Assembly: GCF_963924675.1 (NCBI RefSeq)
Contig: NC_089221.1
Span: 86,486,296 to 86,550,295, forward strand
Source: Phocoena phocoena
Lineage: Eukaryota; Chordata; Mammalia; Artiodactyla; Phocoenidae
Direction: 5' to 3'
DNA: 64,000 nt
The translations under genes were made by a program, and so were the position numbers. Below, piece after piece: positions 52,420 through 61,486 of this stretch. Every line of letters begins with the position of its first letter. Within the stretch, counting starts at the first letter, position 1. The notes beneath the pieces were generated by a model. The model was not told the origin of the DNA. It made no database searches and was given only the letters and a program-made list of their open reading frames with translations.

Positions 52420-53620
52420 TTTGTAATGAGAAACATTTGGGAAAAATTTTTAAATGAAGCCATAAAAGTAAAAGGATTAAATCTATCAGAACTTTTAATT
52501 TTTAAAATAATCATTAAAGAGAAAGGTCATTTATTCTACATAGAACCTAATAGTTTTAACAAATTAGAAAAAAAAAAAAAACTTGGACACAACCAAATAG
52601 AAAATACTTTTAAAAACAGAAATAGATTCCAGATATGAAAGAAATATCATAAATAAATTCAATACTGACATGACAATCTGGAGGAAATAATTGCAATATC
52701 TCCTAGAGACAAAAGACTAATCTCCTTAATTTTGTTGCTATATAAATCCATCATAAAAAATAACCAAAAGGAAAAAATGGGGAAAAGATGCTAATAGGCA
52801 TGACACAAAAAATACAAAATAAAACAAAATTAAACAAAATAAAAATAAAGGTCTTCCAAATATTTGAAAATGTTGTGCTTCATTCAAGTCATAACCTGAA
52901 AAATATGAGGAATAAAACTGCAAACTCTTATGTTTTACCTATTGGAGTAAAATAAAACTTGCATACATTTGGTAAAACCACAGGATTTGAGAAAGTAGTC
53001 ACAGGTATCCTTTATGTCATCACTGTCAACTAGGGCAAACATTTTGGAAGCTGATTTGGACATAAATGTACCAGTTACACTAGTAATCCAACACTCTAAG
53101 AAGATGTAGTACTTTGCCATGATACAAATGGAAGGATATTTATCATAGCATTGTTTTCAATATCATCAAAATGTAATAAAAATAAATCTATCTAAATAGG
53201 GCTAATTAAATTAATCATAGTACAGTTTTAAATTGGAATATTGTGTAGTCTTTTTGCAGTACGTGGGCCTCTCACTGTTGTGGCCTCTCCCATTGCAGAG
53301 CACAGGCTCCGGACGCGCAGGCTCAGCGGCCATGGCTCATGGGCCTAGCCGTTCTGTGGCATGTGGGATCTTCCCGGACCGGAGCACGAACCCGTCCATG
53401 TCCCCTGCATCGGCAGGCGGAGTCTCAACCACTGCACCACCAGGGAAGCCCCATACTGTGTAGTCTTTAAAGCAAATGATTCACAACTATCTCCCCTGAT
53501 TTGGAAATATCACTAAAATATGTTGGTAACTGGAAAGCAAGTGGCACAATAATATGTAGAGTATTTTGTTTTAAAATAGAATACACATTTCTGGTTGAAA
53601 AGATTGGTAAGTTGGTAAGG
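52420..53620 (+). mobile_element. Ancient sense L1 (L1ME/HAL1-like) with nested SINE
   Basis: 'gacaatctggaggaaataat', 'gcaatatctcctagagacaa', then 'gacataaatgtaccagttac', 'agtaatccaacactctaaga' and 'atcatagcattgttttcaat' follow the late ORF2 of an ancient L1. After the SINE at 53254-53456 the element resumes with 'gatttggaaatatcactaaa' and 'gtggcacaataatatgtaga'. It lacks most of the block that normally lies between 52735 and 52990. Confidence 0.65.
53254..53456 (-). mobile_element. CHR-type SINE, antisense, almost tailless
   Basis: Long form with target duplications tgtgtagtcttt at 53242-53253 and 53457-53468. Its tail is only two to five T on the plus strand, much shorter than in the other copies. 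A 4-base insertion (gtccatgtcccc in place of gtgtcccc) is seen at about 53394. It lies inside the L1 at 52420-53620. Confidence 0.93.
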
Positions 53621-54711
53621 GAAGCATAGCTTTCATTCTATTTTTTTTGTTTCAGTCTAAATTATTTTATTCCATTTCCATTTTTTACTATTTGCTCCTA
53701 TTAATTTAAAAATAAACAGAAAAATCTATATTTAATATAGACTATATTAAATTTAAATATGTTTAATGTTATATTACTAAGTAATTTCAGGGTCAGAATA
53801 AGGACTAATAAAATGCTTAAATCAATTTAGCTTCCCCAGTTAATGAGCTGACGTTTCAAATACATAAAGATAAAGAAAATATGTACATAGAAGATTGTCA
53901 AAGACTGTTTTTTTCCATATGGAATATATTCCAGTTTTATATTAGATAAAAATAAATGGAAACAGAACTATAAGGACCCAGAGAATATAAAATTATATAT
54001 GTTATTGATTATGAAGAAAATAGAGTGACCATCATTGACAAAGGTAATAGCGTGCCATAAGGAAGAGAAGACTACACAATTTAAATTTTGGGATCATGTT
54101 CCTTTTCTTTATCTTCTACAATGAGGAACACAATCTATACATATGAAAGTGATTAGTACTTTTGAAATATAAGCTATCTGAATAGCTCCTGGCTCTTCAA
54201 AATGATGTGATAAATGTTTCAAATTTGGGGACAAGGAAACTAAAGTAAAGTAAGAATGCTTATCAAAATTTAGGTATAGTATCTTGAATTTAGCTTAAAG
54301 ATGGATAATCTCATGCAGAAAGACAGTTTCAAAAATGTGCCGTGAATTTACTGTTAATGGCTACAGTAGTTTGGCTTTTATTTATTCCCCCTCCAATATC
54401 ATAAAATACGTGGTTTCTTTCTTCAGAAGTAAGCTTCTTGGTAGTTTTACTATTAATGATTTTGTTCAAAGTAGGCATATCTTTTATCAGGCAGCCACTT
54501 TACAAAATCAGAAACTGTCATAAATTAATTTACTTTCACATATTATGAGTTGATTATTTTGGTTTCCCTAATACATTATGGAGATGCATGGGGAGTTAGG
54601 GAGTCACTATTGATTGGCCTTTAATGAGAATTAACTTAAATTGAAAAAATATATAACTTTTATTTAGGAATCTTATTCAATAGAGATTACTTTTAGAGTC
54701 AGGTTTTAAGA
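53621..54711. other. Unique AT-rich sequence
   Basis: Nothing recognised. Confidence 0.5.
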
Positions 54712-54945
54712 TAGTTGACATTTATAGAGCATTTATTCTATGCCAAACACATCTCACATGTTCCTCCAAAACTTTCTTAAGTAGGTGATATAATCCTTGT
54801 TCATAGATTGGAAAACTGATTCAGAAAAGTATATTACTTGCCCAAGGTAATAGTGCTTATAAGTAGCAGAGCCATATTCAAACCAAAGTATTTCTAATTC
54901 CAAGGCCCAAGAACTTCCCATTGACTCAACATTGCCTTCTCCAGC
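54712..54945 (-). repeat. MIR SINE, antisense
   Basis: 'gttgacatttatagagcatt', 'tattacttgcccaaggtaat', 'ttataagtagcagagccata' and 'ttcaaaccaaagtatttcta' follow the complement of MIR. Confidence 0.75.
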
Positions 54946-55014
54946 TAAACAATCTGAGATCAGTTAGATGAACTTATTAATACTGACCCATTGCCACTGA
55001 ATGTTAGGCTTACT

Positions 55015-55904
55015 TTTTAAAAAATTTTGTATTATGGAAATTTTCAAACACACACAAAAGGGGAAGAAGTAGTACTATGAATCCCAAGTTCCAGTTATCA
55101 CCCGGAGTCAATAATCTATGCAAAGTTACACAGATTTAGTATTAGATGATATTAAGGAATTATTTTTAACTTTAAGAGGTATAATAATTTCTTAACATCT
55201 TCTAATATCCAATGTGTACATTTTCCTAAATTGTTGGAAAAAATATCTTTTTTCTTGTTCAAATGTTTATGTTGCTTATGTCTTAGGTCTCCTTCGATCT
55301 GCATTACCATTCCCTCCATTTATCTTCAAACCACTTGTTTATTAAAGAAACTGAGCTGCTTTTTCTTTTCTTTTTTTTTTTTTTTTGCAGTATGCGGGCC
55401 TCTCACTGTTGTGGCCTCTCCCGTTGTGGAGCACAGGCTCCGGAAGCGCAGGCTCAGCGGCCATGGCTCACAGACCCAGCCGCTCCGCGGCATGTGGGAT
55501 CTTCCCGGACCAGGGCACGAACCCGTGTCCCATGCATCGGCAGGCGGACTCTCAACCACTGCACCACCAGGGAAGCCCCTGAGTTGCTTTCTTATAGAAA
55601 TTCCCACCTTCTTGATTTGATTTCTCATATTCTTGTGGTATAATTTAACATGTTTCTCTATCCTTCATGTTTCCTGCAAACTAGTAGTTACAGCCTTTAT
55701 AAATTCAAGTTCAATTTTTTGGAAAGAATACTTCTTAACCAGTGTGTGTTCTTCCCACTGTATAATATGAGGAGGCACTTAATGAGTAACAGTCCAATTT
55801 TGAACAAAGTTCACTGCCTGTCAGACAGATCCATGTATTTATTATAAATTCCTCATCAACCTTTCACTTAGTAGTTTTAAGAGTCATTGATGATTTTATC
55901 TAGG
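55015..55904. mobile_element. Ancient dispersed repeat, family not settled
   Basis: 'tatggaaattttcaaacaca', 'tattagatgatattaaggaa', 'atttaacatgtttctctatc', 'cctgcaaactagtagttaca' and 'gaggaggcacttaatgagta' match, in order, a repeat common in mammalian genomes that I cannot name with confidence; it may be an old L1 3'UTR. The SINE at 55364-55578 lies within it. Confidence 0.45.
55364..55578 (-). mobile_element. CHR-type SINE, antisense
   Basis: Long form, poly(T) tail to the left. The target duplications are ctgagctgcttt at 55351-55362 and ctgagttgcttt at 55579-55590, one mismatch in twelve. Read-through frames of about 100 codons on both strands are SINE artefacts. Confidence 0.94.
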
Positions 55905-56465
55905 TGCACCATTTCATTATTTGTTTTGAGATATAATTCACATGCCACAAAATTCACCCTTTTAAAGTGTACAGTCTAATGATCTTTAGTATATTTGCAG
56001 GGTTGTACAACCATCCTCACTATCTAATTCCAGAACACTTCTATCTTCCAAACAAAAAATCTATATCCTTTGGCAGTCATTCCCAATTATCTCCTTTCTC
56101 CAGCTCCTAGCAACCATTAATTTGCTCTGTGTCTCTATGAATTTGCCTATTCTGAACATTTCATATAAATGGAATCATAAAACATATGGCCTTTTGTGTC
56201 TGACTACTTCAGTTAGCATAATAGTCACCCATGTTGGGACATGCATTAGTACTTCATTCACCTTTATGACTGGCAAATATTCCATTGAAGGGATATATCA
56301 CATTTTGTTATTTATGGATCACTTGATGGTAAACATGTGAGTAGTTTCTACTTTTTAGTTATCATGAATAATGCTGCTATGAACATTCATGTGCAAGTTT
56401 GTTTTTTTATTTGTTTGTTGTAACGGACATAAGTTTTCAATTCCTTTGGGTATATACCTAGTAGT
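55905..56465 (-). mobile_element. Old antisense L1 3' end (L1M type)
   Basis: 'gagatataattcacatgcca', 'taaagtgtacagtctaatga', 'atgaatttgcctattctgaa', 'ccttttgtgtctgactactt' and 'gaataatgctgctatgaaca' give the 3'UTR and ORF2 end in antisense. It ends at about 56465, where a sense L1 begins. Confidence 0.82.
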
Positions 56466-56469
56466 GGAA

Positions 56470-58106
56470 GAACCTAAATATAGAAAGCTAATATTATTAG
56501 ATATATAGGGACAAATTGATAATAATACAATAATTAATTATAGGGCATTTTAGTGCCCCATTTACATCAAAGGACAGTTCATCCAGACAGAAATTTAATA
56601 AGGAAATAGTGGCCTTAAATGACCCATTAGCCAGTTGGATTTAATTGATAGCTACAGGTTTGCATACTAAAACAGCCAGAATACCCATTCTTTTCAAGTG
56701 CACATGAGACTTTCTCTAGAATAGATCACGTTAGGCCATAAAAAATGTCTAAACAAATTTAAGAGGATTAAAGTTAAATCAAGATCTTTTCTGACCACAA
56801 TTGTATGAAACTAAAAATCAACTACAAGAAGAAAAATGGAGAAAACACAAACATGTGGAGACTAAACAACATGATACTAAGAAACCAATGGGTCAATGAA
56901 GAAATCAAAGAGGAAATTATAAAATACCTTGGTACATATACAAATGGCTACACAACTTTCCAAAATCTATGGGATATAGTAAAGCCAGTTCTCACAGGGA
57001 AATTTATAGCAATATAAACTAAATTGGAAGGGAAGACATAAAACTGTGTCTGCAGATGATGTGATACTGTGCATAAAAAACCTTAAAGTCTCCACAGAAA
57101 ACTATTAGAACTAATAAATGAATCAGTAAATTTGCAGGACACAAGGTTAATACACAGAAACCTGTTGCTTTTCTATACACTAATAATGAACTATCAGAAA
57201 GAGAAAGCAAGAAAACAATCCTGTTTAAAATCACACCAAAAGAATGAAATACCTAGGAATAAACTTAACCAAGGAGGGCAACAAGCTATACTCCTGAAAA
57301 CTATAAGATACTGATGAAGGAAATTGAAAATGATACAAAGAAATGAAAAGATACCCCATGTTAATTGATTAGAAGTATTAATATTGTTAAAATGTCCATA
57401 CTACCCAAAGCAATCTACAGATTTAATTCAATTCCTATCAAAATACCCATGAGATTTTTCATGAAACTAGAACAAATAATCCTAAAATTTATATGGAACC
57501 ACAAATAGCTAATGAAATCTTAAGAAAAAAAGAAAGCCCCCAAATAACTAATGAAATCCTGAGAAAAAAGAACAAGGTTGGAGGTATCAGTGTCCCTGAG
57601 TTCAGACTACACTACAAATATACAGTCATTAAAACATCATGATATTGACACAAAAACAGACACTTGGATCAATGGAACATAATAGAGATGCCAGAAACAA
57701 ACCCTCACATAATGGCCAATTAATCTATGACAAAACAGGCAAAAACATACAATGGGGAAAAGACACTCGATTCAATAAGTTGTGTGGGGAAAACCACACA
57801 ACCGTATGTAAAGAATTAAGTTAGAACATTTTCTCATACCATATACAAAAATAAATTCAAGGGCTTCCCTGGTGGCGCAGTGGTTGAGAGTCTGCCTGTG
57901 GATGCAGGGGACATGGGTTTGTGCCCCAGTCCGGGAAGATCCCACATGCTGCAGAGCGGCTGGGCCTGTGAGCCATGGCCGCTGAGCCTGCATGTCCGGA
58001 GCCTGTGCTCCGCAATGGGAGAGGCCACAACAGTGAGAGGCCTGCGTACCACAAAAAAAATAATAAATAAATTCAAAATGGATTAAAGTCCTAAATATAA
58101 GACTGG
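56470..58106 (+). mobile_element. Old sense L1 ORF2 fragment, internally deleted
   Basis: The left part is endonuclease-type sequence ('ccatttacatcaaaggacag', 'agaatagatcacg'). At about 57015 it jumps to the reverse transcriptase active site ('tctgcagatgatgtgatact'), losing over 1 kb. It continues through 'atacctaggaataaacttaa' to the late ORF2 at 58106. A SINE (57861-58064) and then a young L1 (from 58107) were inserted into it. The remainder presumably lies beyond the window. Confidence 0.85.
57861..58064 (+). mobile_element. CHR-type SINE, sense
   Basis: Long form, starting 'gggcttccctggtggcgcag'. Perfect 12-base target duplications aaataaattcaa are at 57849-57860 and 58065-58076. It lies within the old L1 only 42 bases from the start of the young L1. 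Confidence 0.95.
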
Positions 58107-59284
58107 AGGGGCTTCCAGGAAGATGGCAGAAGAGTAAGACATGGAGATCACCTTCCTCCCCATAGATACACCAGAAATACATCTACACGTGGAACAACTC
58201 CTACAGAACACTTACTGAATGGTGGCAGAAGACCTCAGACCACCCAAAAGGCAAGAAACGCCCCACGTACCTGGGTAGGAAAAAGAAAAAAGAATAAACA
58301 GAGACAAAATGATAGGGACGGGACCTGCACCAGTGTGAGGGAGCTGTGAAGGAGGAAAGGTTTCCACACACTAGGAAGCCACTTCGCGGGCAGAGACTGT
58401 GGGTGGTGGAGGGAGAAAGCTTTGGAGCCGCGAAGGAGAGTGAAGCAACAGGGGTGCGGAGGGCAAAGCAGGGAGATTCCCACACAGAGGCTCAGGGCCA
58501 ACCGGCACTCACCAGCCCGAGAGGCTTGTCTGCTCACCTGCTGGGGCAGGCGGGGCTGGGATTTGAGGCTTGGGCTTTGGCTGGAGCACCGGAAGAGGAC
58601 TGGGGTTGGCAGCGTGAACACAGCCTGCAGGGGGTTGTGCACCACGGCTAGCCAGGAGGGAGTCCGGGGAAAAGTCTGGACCTGCCAAATAGGCAAGAGA
58701 CATTTTCTTCCCTCTTTGTTTCCTGGTGCGCGAGGAGAGGGGATTAAGAGCACTGCTTAAAGGAGCTCCAGAGACGGGCGCAAGCTGCGACTAAAACTGC
58801 GGACCCCAGAGATAGGCATGAGACGCTAAGGCTGCTGCTGCTGCCACCAAGAAGGCTGTGTGCGAGCACAGGTCACTATCCACACCCACCTTCCAGGGAG
58901 CCTGTGCAGCCCGCCACTCGCAGGGTTCCGGGATCCAGGGACAACTCCCCCGGGAGAATGCACAGCATGCCTCAGGCTGGTGCAACGTCACGCCGGCCTC
59001 TGCCACCGCAGGCTCGCCCCACACTCCGTACCCCGGTCTCCCCCCGGCCTGAGTGAGCCAGAGCCCCCGAATCAGTGGCTCCTTTAACCCCGTCCTGTCT
59101 GAGCAAAGAACAGATGCCCTCCAGTGACCTACACGCAGAGGTGGGGCCAAATCCAAAGCTGAGCCCCTGGGAGCTGTGAGAACAAAGAAGAGAAAGGGAT
59201 ATCTCTCCCAGCAGCCTCAGAAGCAGCGGATTAGAGCTCCACAATCAACTTGATGTACCCTGCATCTGTGGAATACATGAATAG

Positions 59285-59990
59285 ACTACGAATCATCCCA
59301 AATTGAGGACGTGGACTTTGAGAGCAAGATTTATTATTTTTTCCCCTTTTCCTCTTTTTGTGAGTGTGTATGTGTATGCTTCTGTGTGAGATTTTGTCTG
59401 TATATCTTTGCTTCCACCATTTGTTCTAGCGTTCTATCCATCCGTTGTTTTTTTTTAAATTTTTTTCTCAATAATTATTTTTTATTTTAATAACTTTATT
59501 TTATTTTACCTTCTTTCTTTCTTTTCTTTCTTTCTTCCTTCCTTTCTATCTTTCTCCCTTCCCCCCTTCCTCCCTTCCTTTCTTCTTTCTTTCTTTCTTT
59601 CTTTCTTTCCTTCCTTCCTTCCTTCCCTCCTTTAGACAACGAATCATCCCAAATTGAGGAGGTGGACTTTGAGAGCAAGATTTATGATTTTTTCCCCTTT
59701 TCTTCTTTTTGTGAGTGTGTATGTGTATGCTTCTGTATGAGATTTTGTCTGTATAGCTTTGCTCCCACCATTTGTCCTAGGGTTCTATCCGTCCTTTTTT
59801 TTTTTTAATTTTTTTCTCAATAATTATTTTTTATTTTAATAACTTTATTTTATCTTACTTTACCTTCTTTCTTTCTTTCTTTCTTCCTTCATTCCTTTTT
59901 TCTTTTCCTTTCTTTCTTTCTCCCTTCCTCCCTTCTTCCTTCCTTCCCTCCTTTCTTTCTTTCTTTCCTTGTTTCTTTCTTTCTTTCCTT
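59285..59990 (+). repeat. 351-bp tandem duplication in L1 5'UTR
   Basis: Copy 1 is at about 59285-59635 and copy 2 at about 59636-59990. Both start with 'cgaatcatcccaaattgagg' (second copy one base altered) and contain 'gtggactttgagagcaagat', 'gtgagtgtgtatgtgtatgc', 'caataattattttttatttt' and a cttt/cctt array. The copies differ at scattered single positions and in array length. Confidence 0.92.
59505..59632 (+). repeat. Polypyrimidine (cttt/cctt) array, first copy
   Basis: About 130 bases of almost pure C and T in ttct, cttt and ccttcctt units, the end of the first duplicated unit. Confidence 0.9.
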
Positions 59991-60015
59991 CTTCTTCTAC
60001 TAATTCTTTCTTTCT
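59858..60015 (+). repeat. Polypyrimidine (cttt/cctt) array, second copy
   Basis: About 155 bases of nearly pure C and T, the end of the second duplicated unit. Confidence 0.9.
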
Positions 60016-60536
60016 ACTTTTTCTCCCTTTTATTCTGAGCCGTGTGGATGAAAGCTCTTTATGCTGCAGCCAGGAGTCAGTGCTGTGCCTCAGAGGTGGG
60101 AGAGCCAACTTCAGGACACTGGACCACAAGAGACCTCCCAGCTCCTCATAATATCAAACAGCAAAAGTCTCCCAGAGATCTCCATCTCAACACTAGCAGC
60201 CAGCTTCACTCAACGACCAGCAAGCTACAGTGCTGGACATCCTATGCCAAACAACTACCAAGACAGGAACACAACCCCACCCATTAGCAGAGAGGCTGCC
60301 TAAAATCATAATAAGTCCACAGACACCCCAAAACACACCACCAGACGTGGACCTGCCACCCAGAAAGACAAGATCCAGCCTCATCCACCAGAACACAGGC
60401 ACTAGTCTCCTCCACCAGTAAGCCTACACAACCCACCGAACCAACCTTAGTCACTGGGGACAGACACCAAAAACAATGGGAATTACGAACCTGCAGCCTG
60501 CAAAAAGGAGACCCCAAACACAGTAAGATAAGCAAA

Positions 60537-61428
60537 ATGAGAAGACAAAAAAACACGCAGCAGATGAAGGAACAAGATAAAAACCCACAGACCTAACAAA
60601 TGAAGAGGAAATAGGCAGTCTACCTGAAAAAGAATTCAGAATAATGATAGTAAAGATGATCCAAAATCTTGGAAATAGAATAGACAAAATGCAATAAACA
60701 TTTAACAAGGACCTAGAAGAAATAAAGATGAAACAAACAACGATGAGCAACACAATAAATGAAATGAAAAATACTCTAGATGGGATCAATAGCAGACTAA
60801 CTGAGGCAGAAGAACGGATAAGTGACCTGGAAGATAAAATAGTGGAAATAACTACTGCAGAGCAGAATAAAGAAAAAAGAATGAAAAGAACTGAGGACAG
60901 TATCAGAGACTTTTTGGACAACATTAAATGCACCAACATTCGAATTATAGGGGTTCCAGAAGAAGAAGAGAAAAAGAAAGGGACTGAGAAAATATTTGAA
61001 GAGATTATAGTTGAACAATTCCCGAATATGGGAAAGGAAATAGTTAACAAAGTCCAGGAAGCACAGAGAGTCCCATGCAGGATAAATCCAAGGAGAAATA
61101 TGTCAAGACACATATTAATCAAATTGTCAAAAATTAAATACAAAGAAAACATATCAAAAGCAGCAAGGGAAAAACAACAAATAACACATAAGGGAATCCC
61201 CATAGGCTAACAGCTGACCTTTCAGCAGAAACTCTGCAAGCCAGAAGGGAGAGGCAGGACATATTTAAAGTGATGAAGGAGAAAAACCTGCAACCAAGAT
61301 TACTCTACCCAGCAAGGATCTCATTCAGATGTGATGGAGAAATTAAAACCTTTACAGACAAGCAAAAGCTGAGAGAGTTCAGCACCACCAAACCGGCTTT
61401 ACAACAAATGCTAAAGGAACGTCTCTAG
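60537..61428 (+). pseudogene. L1 ORF1 relic of young L1
   Basis: Start at the ATG at 60537 (MRRQKNTQQMKEQDK). A one-base loss leads to a stop about 20 codons in ('cagacctaac', near 60594). A nonsense codon follows at about 60693 (caa taa). The main piece, 60728-61210 (160 codons), holds the coiled coil (ITEAEERISDLEDKIVE-like) and the RNA-recognition part (RIIGVPEEEE, PNMGKEIVNKVQEAQRVP). Another lost base near 61203 ends it ('ataggctaac'), and the C-terminal part resumes in another frame to the usual stop at 61426-61428. Not translatable as a whole. Confidence 0.9.
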
Positions 61429-61486
61429 GCAAGAAACACAAGAGAAGGAAAAGACCTACAATAACGAAACCAAAACAATTAAGAAA

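Larger units (their letters stand above)
58107..60536 (+). promoter_or_regulatory. L1 5'UTR with internal promoter
   Basis: The only GC- and CpG-rich stretch in the window (especially about 58380-59200) forms the front half. The back half is dominated by polypyrimidine blocks and a 351-base tandem duplication, followed by an A- and C-rich leader (60020-60536) before the ORF1 start. In the L1 family this region carries the internal RNA polymerase II promoter, and often an antisense promoter. No individual factor site is claimed. Open frames on the minus strand at 58235-58753 and on the plus strand at 58422-58760 fall here. Confidence 0.85.

Noticed and set aside
55326..55628. Recurring peptides of about 60-130 residues (SPASAGGLSTTAPPGKP and its frames) at eight places look like a protein family.
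   Set aside because: All lie exactly on the long-form CHR SINEs in whichever frame happens to be open. They share the SINE boundaries and have no independent start or stop logic.
58791..59156. A 121-codon minus-strand frame and overlapping frames in GC-rich sequence that looks like a CpG island with a first exon.
   Set aside because: The CpG-rich stretch is the L1 5'UTR, continuous with ORF1 and ORF2. There is no evidence of a host promoter.
59505..60015. Lysine- and glutamate-rich minus-strand frames (KKERKKERREGRKKG-like) that resemble a charged-repeat protein.
   Set aside because: These are translations of the polypyrimidine array on the opposite strand.
60451..61203. A 250-codon minus-strand frame, one of the longest in the window.
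   Set aside because: It is the antisense shadow of L1 ORF1. The A-rich L1 sense strand gives a T-rich antisense with few stop codons and a hydrophobic, membrane-like peptide by composition.
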